64,000 nucleotides of DNA, taken from Methylotenera sp. GTDB taxonomy: Bacteria > Pseudomonadota > Gammaproteobacteria > Burkholderiales > Methylophilaceae. The notes beneath the pieces were generated by a model, which saw only the letters and a list, made by a program, of their open reading frames with translations, was not told the origin of the DNA and did no database searches. The position numbers and the translations under genes are program-made. Each line of letters opens with the position of its first letter. Position 1 is the first letter of the stretch. The stretch spans positions 1 to 64,000 of the forward strand of contig NZ_JAQSDC010000039.1 in NCBI RefSeq assembly GCF_029945705.1, read 5' to 3'. Shown one piece after another: positions 19,634 to 28,194 of the stretch.

Positions 19634-20404
19634 ATGATTAAGATTAAGAAAATTCCTGCAGCTTTAATGCTGGTAGGTTTAAGTGTGGTTTCATTACCTT
19701 CAGTATCTGCTGAGCTGATACAAAATGGTGGCTTTGAGACACAAGGCGCTGATGTGTATAGCATCAACTCATGGAACACGGCTGAAGACGGAATTTTAGG
19801 TTCCGTTTTAGTAGAAAACGATACAGTGACTGATGCAAGTGGTCGCAACACCGTAGGTGCCGCCAGTGGCAATTATTATGGCTTGCTAGACTCTGCTGCA
19901 CCAAGCAACCAAGCTTTATATCAAACGTTTAGTACGGGCGCAGTCAGCGCTGCAACGCTAACATTCCAAATGTTTGTTAATAATCAAAGTACCAACGGTA
20001 CGCAAATCAATGCTTCTGGGCTTGATTACACCACAGGCGGTAGTTTTGACTCAAACCAACATGTACGTGTTGATTTGTTAAGTGCTGGTGCTAACGTATT
20101 TTCAACTAACAGTGCCGACATTTTGCAAAGTTTGTATTTGGGCGGTTCAAACGGTAACAGTGTGATTGGTGGTGATATTGCTAATCCTTACCTAAGCTAT
20201 TCATTCAATTTATCTAACACGCTTGCAGCTGGCGGATCTTACACACTTCGTTTTTCTAGCGTGACAAATGAGGGACAAATGCAGCTAGGTATCGACAACG
20301 TCAGCTTATCTGTCACACCAGTGCCTGAACCTGACACCTATGCCATGTTGCTATCTGGTCTTGGTTTGATGGGGTTTGTGGCTCGTCGCCGCACCAAAGC
20401 TTAA
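19634..20404 (+). CDS. PEP-CTERM sorted exported protein
   Basis: Secreted protein of 256 residues with a signal peptide (about 1-26, ending SVSAE). The body has the look of a carbohydrate-binding-like beta sandwich: ELIQNGGFETQG opening, a middle rich in Asn/Ser/Gly, and LRFSSVTNEGQMQLGIDNVSLS at the end. This is the usual shape of the PEP-CTERM NGGFE group. The sorting signal is complete: PVPEPDTYAMLLSGLGLMG, helix and ARRRTKA. A GGAG ribosome site precedes the ATG. Only 47 bases separate it from the alkaline phosphatase gene, with no terminator between, so the two are probably one operon. Confidence 0.92.
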   Translation: MIKIKKIPAALMLVGLSVVSLPSVSAELIQNGGFETQGADVYSINSWNTAEDGILGSVLVENDTVTDASGRNTVGAASGNYYGLLDSAAPSNQALYQTFSTGAVSAATLTFQMFVNNQSTNGTQINASGLDYTTGGSFDSNQHVRVDLLSAGANVFSTNSADILQSLYLGGSNGNSVIGGDIANPYLSYSFNLSNTLAAGGSYTLRFSSVTNEGQMQLGIDNVSLSVTPVPEPDTYAMLLSGLGLMGFVARRRTKA

Positions 20405-20451
20405 AACCACATACAATAATTTCAGGCAATATATTTAAGGGAGCAATACCA

Positions 20452-21990
20452 ATGAAACAATTAACTTTAAAGGCAACTACGCTTGCCGTAATCATGACGT
20501 TTGCAACACCATTTGCCTTTGCAGAAGATGCCAATACTTGGTTAAATGATGGCGCTGCTTCACTTGCTGCAGCTAAAAAATTAGTACCAAACGTTAAACG
20601 CGCTAAAAATGTGATTTTATTTGTAGGTGACGGTATGGGTATTTCTACTGTGACTGCAGCGCGTATTTTTGAAGGTCAGCAAAAAGGTTTAGATGGCGAG
20701 CGTAACAAATTAGCTTTTGAAAAACTACCTTATGTCGCCTTATCTAAAACCTATTCTGCTAATCAACAAACCTCTGATTCAGCACCAACCATGACAGCCA
20801 TTGTGTCTGGCGTAAAAACTAACGATGGTGAGTTGTCTATCAATCAATCTGTTGTGCGTTCAGAGCCAAGCAATGCTGTGATTCAAGCTAATAAAGTGGC
20901 CACAATTCTTGAGCAAGCCGAAATCAGTGGTCGTGCTACAGGCATTGTATCAACAGCACGCCTAACACATGCAACACCAGCAGCAACGTACGCACATACA
21001 TCTAACCGCGATTGGGAAGCGAACGCTAACTTACCTGCTGCCGCGGTTAATGGTGGCGTTAAAGATATTGCTGCACAAATGATTGATAACTTTGGTGCAG
21101 GCGGCATTGGCGATGGTTTAGAGGTGGCATTGGGTGGTGGTCGTACTTACTACTTACCAAATACTGCATTTGACCCAGAATATACAACTACAAAAGGCCG
21201 TCGTACCGATGGTCGTAACCTGACCACCGAATTTACAAGTAAATTCGGTGGTGAATATGTTTGGAATAAAGCGCAGTTTGATGCCATTAACCCAGCTTCA
21301 ACTACAAAGTTGTTAGGTTTGTTTGAGCCATCACATATGCAATATGATTTTGATCGCCCAGCTGATACCGCTGGCGAGCCATCATTAGCAGAGATGACTG
21401 ATAAGGCGATTGATGTGTTAAAAAACAACCCAAAAGGTTACTTCTTAATGGTTGAAGGCGGCCGTATTGACCATGCCTCTCATGCAGGTAATGCTTATCG
21501 TACATTGAGCGATGCCGTGGCTTTTTCAGATGCTGTTAAAAAAGCTTTAGAAAAAGTAGATTTGAACGATACATTGGTGATTGTAACGGCCGACCATAGC
21601 CACACATTAACTATTGCAGGTTACCCAAAACGCGGCAACCCTATTTTGGGTAAAGTGGTTTCACCTGGTAAAACGACGCCTGATTTAGCCACTGACGGTA
21701 AACCATACACAACGATTGGTTTTGCCAACGGTGTTGGTTATTACCAAGATCAAGCTGGTGACGCAGTGTACAACCAAACAGCGCGCGCTGGTCGTATTGA
21801 AGATATGACCGCGGTGAATACTGAAGATCCTAACTTCCATCAAGAAGTGACGGTACCTTTACAAGGCGGAGAAACGCATGCGGGTGAAGATGTTGCAATT
21901 TTTGCAGGCGGCCCTAAAGCTTACTTAATGCAAGGTGTTCAAGAGCAAAGCTATATCTACCAAGTAATGAAAGATGCATTTGGTTTTTAA
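20452..21990 (+). CDS. phoA: Alkaline phosphatase, PhoA superfamily
   Basis: Periplasmic metal-dependent phosphomonoesterase that releases phosphate from organic esters. Signal peptide 1-24 (cut after AFA). Metal ligands are visible: D60 (LFVGDGMG), the nucleophile S110 in TSDSAPTMTA, EGGRIDHASHAGN, VTADHSHTL and GETHAGEDVAIF. The sequence after the nucleophile (APTMTA) is that of the longer PhoA-like branch rather than the E. coli type (AGTATA). Length 512 fits. AAGGGAG at 20437-20443 precedes the ATG. Operon with the upstream PEP-CTERM gene is likely; terminator at 22022-22052. The symbol reflects the superfamily. Confidence 0.9.
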   Translation: MKQLTLKATTLAVIMTFATPFAFAEDANTWLNDGAASLAAAKKLVPNVKRAKNVILFVGDGMGISTVTAARIFEGQQKGLDGERNKLAFEKLPYVALSKTYSANQQTSDSAPTMTAIVSGVKTNDGELSINQSVVRSEPSNAVIQANKVATILEQAEISGRATGIVSTARLTHATPAATYAHTSNRDWEANANLPAAAVNGGVKDIAAQMIDNFGAGGIGDGLEVALGGGRTYYLPNTAFDPEYTTTKGRRTDGRNLTTEFTSKFGGEYVWNKAQFDAINPASTTKLLGLFEPSHMQYDFDRPADTAGEPSLAEMTDKAIDVLKNNPKGYFLMVEGGRIDHASHAGNAYRTLSDAVAFSDAVKKALEKVDLNDTLVIVTADHSHTLTIAGYPKRGNPILGKVVSPGKTTPDLATDGKPYTTIGFANGVGYYQDQAGDAVYNQTARAGRIEDMTAVNTEDPNFHQEVTVPLQGGETHAGEDVAIFAGGPKAYLMQGVQEQSYIYQVMKDAFGF

Positions 21991-22021
21991 TCTAATTGAA
22001 TCTTTATAAATTGTAATGAAC

Positions 22022-22052
22022 AAGGTGGCTTGCGATGCAAGTCACCTTTTTT
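22022..22052 (+). terminator. Rho-independent terminator after phoA
   Basis: AAGGTGGCTTGC (22022-22033), loop GAT, GCAAGTCACCTT (22037-22048) with one G.U pair, followed by a T run. Confidence 0.9.
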
Positions 22053-22115
22053 CTATTGCCAGACTTTTTATTGTTTAAATAGTATGGCTAGATGCGCATC
22101 ACTTAAGGAAAAAGC

Positions 22116-22892
22116 ATGACCGTGTTATTGAAAAGTATGAGTAATTTATTAGGGGCTTTAATGTTATTAGTCAGCACTTTTGCCTATGCAGAAACTGAAC
22201 CTTTACCTACATTAGATGCTAGATTTGAGACAGTACAATGTGCAATGCCATGTAAAAAAGCTGTTAAACGTCAGTGGTGGTTAATGCGCCAATCTGAGCA
22301 GGTGGAGTTGCGTGATATAGACAGTAAATCTGGCCAACTCGCTAAACGAGGCGAAATTTGGAGGCATAGTCCAGATGGTAAAACTGGCTATTTATTTTTA
22401 ATGCATGAAGATAAACGTGCCATTGAATACCTATTTGATGATCTTAGAGTGTTAGGCATCAATGCTGATGAAAATCAATGGCAAGTGACTTCTCAACTTG
22501 TTTCAGACGCTGAGCTTGTAGGTCTGAAAAAAACAAGTAACAAACCAGCAAATTATGGGGAATACTCTGTCGAAAGCTATACTGGTACCATTCATGCAGG
22601 CACGGTCAATGATGCCAAAGTAAAGCTGCTTTGGTTACCGCAGTTGCATATTCCCGTTAAGATTGAATATACCTACCCAAAAAGTAAAGTCACGATTCAA
22701 TTACGTCAATTAAACGTAGCAGGCAAAGCGTTATCTGCTAACAAACCAGCACCAAAAACGACTGAAGAAGTATTAAGCAGTTACCAGCAAGTGTATTACA
22801 CCGACATTGGTGATATGGAACAAAACGATGATGCTAAAGAGTGGCTAGCTAAGGCACAAGGTGCGCCAGGCTTACATGCGCATCATCATTAA
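22116..22892 (+). CDS. Exported protein of unknown function with His-rich tail
   Basis: I do not recognise the family. The 258-residue protein has a signal peptide (hydrophobic 8-25, likely cut after AYA) and a predicted periplasmic beta-rich body. A CAMPC pair of cysteines lies near residues 38-42. The C-terminus ends HAHHH, which could bind zinc or another metal. It follows the alkaline phosphatase by 125 bases but beyond a terminator, so it likely has its own promoter. Two hairpin terminators flank it, making it a single-gene transcript. Function could relate to phosphatase metal supply, but this is guesswork. Confidence 0.75.
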   Translation: MTVLLKSMSNLLGALMLLVSTFAYAETEPLPTLDARFETVQCAMPCKKAVKRQWWLMRQSEQVELRDIDSKSGQLAKRGEIWRHSPDGKTGYLFLMHEDKRAIEYLFDDLRVLGINADENQWQVTSQLVSDAELVGLKKTSNKPANYGEYSVESYTGTIHAGTVNDAKVKLLWLPQLHIPVKIEYTYPKSKVTIQLRQLNVAGKALSANKPAPKTTEEVLSSYQQVYYTDIGDMEQNDDAKEWLAKAQGAPGLHAHHH

Positions 22893-22923
22893 AGAGTTAT
22901 TAATTAAGTAAATACCTTGCTTA

Positions 22924-22954
22924 GAGCTGCAAGTAATTAATTTGCAGCTCTTTT
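22924..22954 (+). terminator. Rho-independent terminator
   Basis: GAGCTGCAA (22924-22932) and TTGCAGCTC (22942-22950) form a 9-bp stem followed by TTTT, 30 bases after the His-tailed protein gene. Confidence 0.85.
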
Positions 22955-22993
22955 AAGTGGCTTTCTTAGCACGTGCCATTTAATAAAAAATTT

Positions 22994-24175
22994 TTAATTG
23001 ACTACGCTTTGGGCGTCTTTCGTACTGACTGCTTGTTGCATTGCAAAGTCAAAGTGTCTCACCACATTACGCCCTGCTCTTTTTGCCTGATACATGGCAA
23101 TATCCGCATGCTTTAGCAACTCTTCATGTGAGCTACCATGCTCACCAAACAGCGCTACGCCAATGCTAGGGGTACTGCTATGTTCAAGCGTATTGAGCAT
23201 ATACGGAATATTAAGTGTTTCTATTATTAAGTCTGCTACTTTCTCTACTTGCTTAGTCGCTTCGTCCACATCCTCACTTAAATCTTCCAGCATGACGACA
23301 AACTCATCGCCGCCTAAACGCGCAACGGTATCGCTTTCTCGCACACAACGTAGCAAGCGTTCAGCGACTTTTTTCAAGAGCAAGTCACCCATAGCATGCC
23401 CCATCGTATCATTTAGCATTTTAAAATGATCTAAATCTAAAAACAGCAAGGCGCCACGCCTACCAGAACGCGCGCTCACGGTCAGTGCGTGGTCTAGCCG
23501 ATCAAGCAATAATCGACGGTTAGGTAAGTTTGTGAGTTGATCATAAAAAGCCAACTGTTTAATTTCATTTTCACGTTTGACTGCATCAAAACGTAAAATA
23601 ATATTTTCCGTCATGCTGCGATTGAAATTACGAATGCTGACAAGCATGTAAGCCACATAAATGAAGCCTGTGATACTCATAGCAATAGAAATTTCATCGC
23701 CAAACCAAAATGACCGAATTAGCATAGGTAACAACGATAATAAAGTGTAGGCCATGGCGCAAATAACATCGGCGGAATAAGAAATGACAGCGCTAGCTGA
23801 CAATCCGACAAGGATATAGATCACAAACATGTGATATCTGGGTAGCTCGGGAGTGAAAATGAACAAACTGATTGAACCCCAAAGCAGACTACTAACGATG
23901 ACACCTAACCGAAACTTATTGAGTCGACTCTCAATCATTTTAAAATCGGCAGTAGGCTCACGTAAACAGTTTCGTGTAAAGGCTAGACGAATGGCATTTA
24001 CACCAACTGAAGCGATTAACCAAGCAATCAGTAACTCATGAGAAGCCACATCTCTTTGCAAGTACGCAAGAATAAACGCCATGGTAATAGCTGCCAGTAT
24101 TGTTCTGGCACTGCAAGCTAATATCTGCTGGAGCTGTGCTGCTTTTACGGCAGCCATTTTATTTGTATCGTTCAT
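22994..24175 (-). CDS. Membrane-anchored diguanylate cyclase (GGDEF)
   Basis: Makes c-di-GMP from two GTP. The N-terminal 190 residues hold about six hydrophobic helices (near 25-42, 44-60, 92-110, 115-134, 136-155 and 160-178), an integral-membrane sensor of unassigned type. A GGDEF domain (about 208-375) follows, opening LAFYDQLTNLPNRRLLLDRL and carrying the intact signature RLGGDEFVVM at about 285-294. An I-site RxxD upstream of it is plausible (RESD, about 277-280). There is no EAL domain. Single gene, divergent from the CinA-like gene. Confidence 0.93.
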   Translation of the reverse strand: MNDTNKMAAVKAAQLQQILACSARTILAAITMAFILAYLQRDVASHELLIAWLIASVGVNAIRLAFTRNCLREPTADFKMIESRLNKFRLGVIVSSLLWGSISLFIFTPELPRYHMFVIYILVGLSASAVISYSADVICAMAYTLLSLLPMLIRSFWFGDEISIAMSITGFIYVAYMLVSIRNFNRSMTENIILRFDAVKRENEIKQLAFYDQLTNLPNRRLLLDRLDHALTVSARSGRRGALLFLDLDHFKMLNDTMGHAMGDLLLKKVAERLLRCVRESDTVARLGGDEFVVMLEDLSEDVDEATKQVEKVADLIIETLNIPYMLNTLEHSSTPSIGVALFGEHGSSHEELLKHADIAMYQAKRAGRNVVRHFDFAMQQAVSTKDAQSVVN

Positions 24176-24225
24176 TTGATTTAAGTTATTACAAAGAACT
24201 ATTAGGTTGGTTTTATAATCTCACC

Positions 24226-24303
24226 ATTGCATTATGTAACATGCAATAGCTTTACTCAATCAGTTTGTCCATCTTATAGGAATAGCTCAGTAATTTTGTC
24301 CAT
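24226..24303. promoter_or_regulatory. Small dyad and 9-bp direct repeats in a divergent promoter region
   Basis: ATTGCAT (24226-24232) and ATGCAAT (24241-24247) form a dyad. TTTGTCCAT occurs twice, at 24264-24272 and 24295-24303, 31 bases apart, close to three helical turns. They lie between the GGDEF gene and the CinA-like gene. No known regulator is assigned. Confidence 0.35.
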
Positions 24304-24349
24304 AACACTAAAATGGCGTTACTGTAATTTTTAAGAATAGAATCATTCA

Positions 24350-25102
24350 ATGCAAAATTTCGGTATTTATATCATCGGGGACGAAATTCTCTCAGGCAAG
24401 CGTCAAGATAGACACTTAAGCAAAGTCATTGAGCTACTTTCCGCACGTGGCTTGCAGCTTGCTTGGGCGAATTATCTTGGCGATATTCCAGAGCAAATTA
24501 CCAACTCACTTAAAGCCAGTATGGCGCGCAGCAAAGAGCATGGTGATATTGTGTTTAGCTTTGGCGGCATAGGCGCAACGCCTGATGACTTTACAAGGCA
24601 ATGTGCGGCGGATGCCGCTGGTGTAGCCATTGAACGCCACGCTCGCGCGGTAGCAGAAATTGAAGCGCAATATGGTGAAAGTGCTTACCCAAAACGTGTG
24701 CTGATGGCTGACTTCCCCAAAGGTTGTGAGTTAATCCCCAACCCGATCAATCGCGTCGCAGGTTTTAGCATTCATCAACATTATTTTGTACCTGGCTTCC
24801 CTGAAATGGCACACCCCATGGTGGAGTGGGTGCTAGAAACCTACTACTCGCATTTATTTCACACGCAAAACTATGTGGAAGATTCAATCTTAGTGAGCGA
24901 AGCTGGCGAGAGCGATTTAATTGATTTAATGAACCATATGTTGGCGCAATATCCTATGTTGCAATTATTTAGCTTACCCAGAAGCAACCAGCGCAGAACC
25001 ACGGAACTAGGAATGAAAGGTGAATCTGAACAAGTAAAACTTGCAATGGACGCTCTAAAATCAGGCGTCACTGCACTTGGCTATCCTTGGGCAAATATAT
25101 AA
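24350..25102 (+). CDS. CinA-like molybdopterin-binding-domain protein
   Basis: Cytosolic MoCF-biosynthesis/CinA N-terminal domain (MoaB/MogA fold). It opens GIYIIGDEILSGKRQDRHLSKV and has SFGGIGATPDDFTRQ, the classic nucleotide/pterin-binding loop. At 250 residues it has only this domain plus a short C-terminal extension. The C-terminal deamidase domain of full CinA is missing. It is therefore a stand-alone CinA-N protein, whose relatives include ADP-ribose pyrophosphatase-like activities. Fourteen bases separate it from the YkgJ-type gene, probably cotranscribed. Confidence 0.88.
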   Translation: MQNFGIYIIGDEILSGKRQDRHLSKVIELLSARGLQLAWANYLGDIPEQITNSLKASMARSKEHGDIVFSFGGIGATPDDFTRQCAADAAGVAIERHARAVAEIEAQYGESAYPKRVLMADFPKGCELIPNPINRVAGFSIHQHYFVPGFPEMAHPMVEWVLETYYSHLFHTQNYVEDSILVSEAGESDLIDLMNHMLAQYPMLQLFSLPRSNQRRTTELGMKGESEQVKLAMDALKSGVTALGYPWANI

Positions 25103-25116
25103 AGGAAACTAGCTAA

Positions 25117-25398
25117 ATGGAATGCAGATCTGACTGTGGCGCATGTTGCACTGCGCCATCTATTAACAGCCCAATTCCCGGAATGCCTAACGGCAAACCT
25201 GCGGGTGTATGTTGCATACAATTGGATATTGGAAACCGCTGTATGATTTTTGGTCAGCCTGAACGACCTGCGTTTTGTGCAGGATTACAAGCTAGCCTAG
25301 AAATGTGTGGCGATGATCGTGAGCAAGCAATGATTTGGCTAACGAATTTAGAGCACCTGACTAAGCCAGATGTGGAGACCAGATATAGAAAAATGTAA
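25117..25398 (+). CDS. YkgJ-family cysteine-cluster protein
   Basis: Small 93-residue protein with conserved cysteines C3, C7, C10 and C11 near the N-terminus, and later CC in [11 protein letters not shown] and FC. This pattern defines the YkgJ (UPF0153, CxxCxxCC) family, thought to bind iron-sulfur or zinc. Function unknown. GGAAAC precedes the ATG. The stop lies one base from the stop of the convergent MFS gene, with no hairpin between. Confidence 0.88.
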   Translation: MECRSDCGACCTAPSINSPIPGMPNGKPAGVCCIQLDIGNRCMIFGQPERPAFCAGLQASLEMCGDDREQAMIWLTNLEHLTKPDVETRYRKM

Positions 25399-25399
25399 T

Positions 25400-26695
25400 T
25401 TAAGTCTTATTGAAATCGACTTGCTTAGTTTCCTGCATCAACATCACCGCCAAAAAACTCACTAAAGCCATCGCTGAAACATAATACCCAACCCAAACCA
25501 AACCGCCTTTATCGACCAACAGTTGTGAGATAAAAGGCGCGGTAGAAGCCCCTAAAATCCCACCCAAATTGTAAGACAATCCCGCGCCAGTATAGCGCAC
25601 GGCCACAGGATACTGCTCTGGCAGAAATGCGCCCATCGGCGCAAATGTCGCGCCCATTAAGAGTAAGGCGATGGATAAAAATAAGGTAATTAAAACACTT
25701 GAACCACTAGCCATTAATGGACTGAGGGTAAAACCAGCTAATACCGCCAAAAAACAGCCTGCTAACAATACGGGTTTACGACCAAATTTATCACTAAAAC
25801 CTGCTGAAACTGGCGTAATAACTGCCATAAACAGCACAGCAATACATAACATTTGAAGAAACTCAGCACGCGGAATACCGAGTGTTTTAGTACCATAACT
25901 TAGGCAAAATACAGTCGCAGTATAAAACAAGTTATAGCAAACAGTCATGGCAAATGCGCCCAGCAATACAGGACGCCAATGTTGACTCAACAGCGATTTA
26001 ATAGGTGTTTTGAGCGTTTGCTGATGTTGTAAAGCCTTAGCAAAAGCAGGCGTTTCAGCCAGTTTAAAACGTACATATAACCCAACCAACACCAACAAAG
26101 CACTCGCGAAAAACGGAATGCGCCAACCCCATGCTTTAAATGCATCGTCAGATAAATATAGGGTTAAAGCCAGAAAACTTAGCGTCGCCAGCAAAAAACC
26201 GATTGATGGGCCAAGCTGTGGAAACATGCCAAACCAGCCGCGCTTGCCTGCTGGCGCGCTTTCCGTGGCTAATAATGCGGCGCCGCCCCACTCACCACCC
26301 AAACCTAAACCTTGCCCAAACCGCAACAAACACAGTAGCACAGCGGCCCAAGTGCCTAAAATTTCGTAGCCAGGTAAGCAACCGATTAACAAGGTAGAAA
26401 CCCCCATCACCAATAATGAAGCGGCTAAGGTCGCTTTGCGTCCAATGCGGTCACCAAAATGACCAAAAACAATCGCACCTAATGGCCTTGCAATAAAAGC
26501 AATACCGAATGTTAAAAAAGCGTTCAACGCTTGTGCGGTAGGATCGCTCGCAGGAAAAAATACTTGTCCAATCACCAATGCTGACGCCATGGCATAAATA
26601 TAGAAATCATAAAACTCAATCGCCGTACCAATAAAGCTGGCAAAGGCAATGTGCGTGGTTGATGGACTACTGACAGATAAATTTTGATTATTCAA
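25400..26695 (-). CDS. MFS transporter, metabolite:H+ symporter family
   Basis: Inner-membrane secondary carrier of 431 residues with 12 hydrophobic helices. The motifs GHFGDRIGRKATL (loop 2-3) and FGQGLGLGGEWGGAALLATE (helix 4-5) are those of the metabolite:H+ symporter group (ProP, ShiA, YhjE, KgtP). Substrates in that group are osmolytes, shikimate or dicarboxylates; the sequence does not let me choose one. It is isolated in its strand orientation and starts near an AT-rich region at about 26700-26870. Confidence 0.9.
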   Translation of the reverse strand: MNNQNLSVSSPSTTHIAFASFIGTAIEFYDFYIYAMASALVIGQVFFPASDPTAQALNAFLTFGIAFIARPLGAIVFGHFGDRIGRKATLAASLLVMGVSTLLIGCLPGYEILGTWAAVLLCLLRFGQGLGLGGEWGGAALLATESAPAGKRGWFGMFPQLGPSIGFLLATLSFLALTLYLSDDAFKAWGWRIPFFASALLVLVGLYVRFKLAETPAFAKALQHQQTLKTPIKSLLSQHWRPVLLGAFAMTVCYNLFYTATVFCLSYGTKTLGIPRAEFLQMLCIAVLFMAVITPVSAGFSDKFGRKPVLLAGCFLAVLAGFTLSPLMASGSSVLITLFLSIALLLMGATFAPMGAFLPEQYPVAVRYTGAGLSYNLGGILGASTAPFISQLLVDKGGLVWVGYYVSAMALVSFLAVMLMQETKQVDFNKT

Positions 26696-26870
26696 AGTAA
26701 GGCTTTCAAATGGCTTGTTGCGTAAGTGTGTTGTAGGTACGCATCAACATTATACAAACTTAGCATCATTCGAAAAATTTAAGTTTTCTGAGACTTCATT
26801 TGCGTATAAAATAGGCAGTTCGCTCGAAACAATTCAAAATTGCTAAAAAACTACTAAAAACTAAATAACA

Positions 26871-27908
26871 ATGCAAATCGGCTCACACATTTTAAAGAAT
26901 AACCTGATTGTCGCCCCTATGGCTGGTGTGACGGATAGACCATTCCGCCAGCTATGTAAGAAAATGGGCGCAGGTTTGGCTGTGAGTGAAATGGTGACGT
27001 CAAACTCCTTGCTCTACGGCAGTGAAAAAACCTTACGTAGAGCCAATCATGAAGGTGAAGTTGACCCTATTTCAGTGCAAATTGCTGGCGCAGACCCGCA
27101 AATGATGGCTGAAGCGGCGCGACATAACGTAGACAATGGTGCGCAGATTATCGACATTAATATGGGCTGCCCTGCGAAAAAAATCTGCAACGTGATGGCG
27201 GGTTCTGCATTACTTAAAGATGAACCCTTAGTTGCACAAATTTTAAGAGCAGTCGTGAATGCAGTTGATGTTCCTGTGACCTTAAAGATTCGCACAGGTT
27301 GGGATAAAAACAATCGCAATGCAGTGCAAATTGCCAAAATGGCCGAAGACTTAGGCGTTCAAGCCTTAGCAATGCATGGTCGCACGCGCGCGTGTTTGTA
27401 CACTGGCGATGCTGAATATGACACGATTGCTGCGGTGAAACAAGCGATCAAAATCCCACTCATTGCCAACGGGGATATTACCACCCCAGAAAAAGCTAAA
27501 TTCGTGTTGGATTACACAGGGGCAGATGCGGTCATGATTGGCCGTGCCGCGCAAGGCAGACCTTGGATTTTCCGCGAAATTGAACACTTTATTAAAACCG
27601 GTGAGCATTTACCCGCACCAGAAGTCACAGAAATTCGCGCTGTCATGCTAGAACACCTGCATGATTTATATGATTTTTATGGCGAGTTAACTGGTATGCG
27701 CATGGCGCGCAAGCATATTTCTTGGTACACCAAGGGTTTAAAAGACTCTGCAAACTTCCGCCATAATATGAACACACTGCAAACCATAGATTTGCAGCTT
27801 TCTGCGATTGATGAGTTTTTTGATCATCTGCAAAGTCGCGATCACCGTTTGCAATACGACTCTACAGATAATACTGACTCCAACAATCTAGTTCTTAAGG
27901 TGGCATAA
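26871..27908 (+). CDS. dusB: tRNA-dihydrouridine synthase B
   Basis: FMN-dependent enzyme reducing uridine 17 of tRNA D-loops. It opens IGSHILKNNLIVAPMAGVTD, the FMN-binding start of the family. The catalytic Cys is C100 in INMGCPAKKICN. The substrate-site string AMHGRTRACLYTG and the FMN-phosphate site ANGDITTPE are present. Length 345 is a little above E. coli DusB. Its stop overlaps the fis start by one base (TAATG), the conserved dusB-fis arrangement of proteobacteria, so fis expression is translationally coupled to it. Confidence 0.97.
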   Translation: MQIGSHILKNNLIVAPMAGVTDRPFRQLCKKMGAGLAVSEMVTSNSLLYGSEKTLRRANHEGEVDPISVQIAGADPQMMAEAARHNVDNGAQIIDINMGCPAKKICNVMAGSALLKDEPLVAQILRAVVNAVDVPVTLKIRTGWDKNNRNAVQIAKMAEDLGVQALAMHGRTRACLYTGDAEYDTIAAVKQAIKIPLIANGDITTPEKAKFVLDYTGADAVMIGRAAQGRPWIFREIEHFIKTGEHLPAPEVTEIRAVMLEHLHDLYDFYGELTGMRMARKHISWYTKGLKDSANFRHNMNTLQTIDLQLSAIDEFFDHLQSRDHRLQYDSTDNTDSNNLVLKVA

Positions 27909-28141
27909 TGAATCCGTGCGAACTCGCTAACAGCGTAACATTATCATTAGATCAATACTTTAAAGATCTTGATGGTGAGCCGCCGCACGCCTTATATGAC
28001 ATGGTGTTGTCATGCATTGAAAAACCATTACTTGAATACACATTGCAATACGCAGGTGGCAACCAAAGCAAAACGGCAGAAATACTAGGCTTAAATCGCA
28101 ACACCCTGCGTAAAAAAATGCAGCAATACAAAATCGAATAA
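27908..28141 (+). CDS. fis: Nucleoid-associated regulator Fis
   Basis: DNA-bending protein acting as growth-phase regulator of rRNA and other promoters. The C-terminal helix-turn-helix is intact (GGNQSKTAEILGLNRNTLRKKMQQY, about 50-74). At 77 residues it is the short betaproteobacterial form; the N-terminal arm that contacts recombinases in E. coli Fis is brief. It shares one base with dusB, and purH follows about 50 bases on. Confidence 0.96.
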   Translation: MNPCELANSVTLSLDQYFKDLDGEPPHALYDMVLSCIEKPLLEYTLQYAGGNQSKTAEILGLNRNTLRKKMQQYKIE

Positions 28142-28194
28142 GCAACAGCAAATATTCACTTCCAACTAATCACTTTCTTCTCTAGAGTTTTCAA

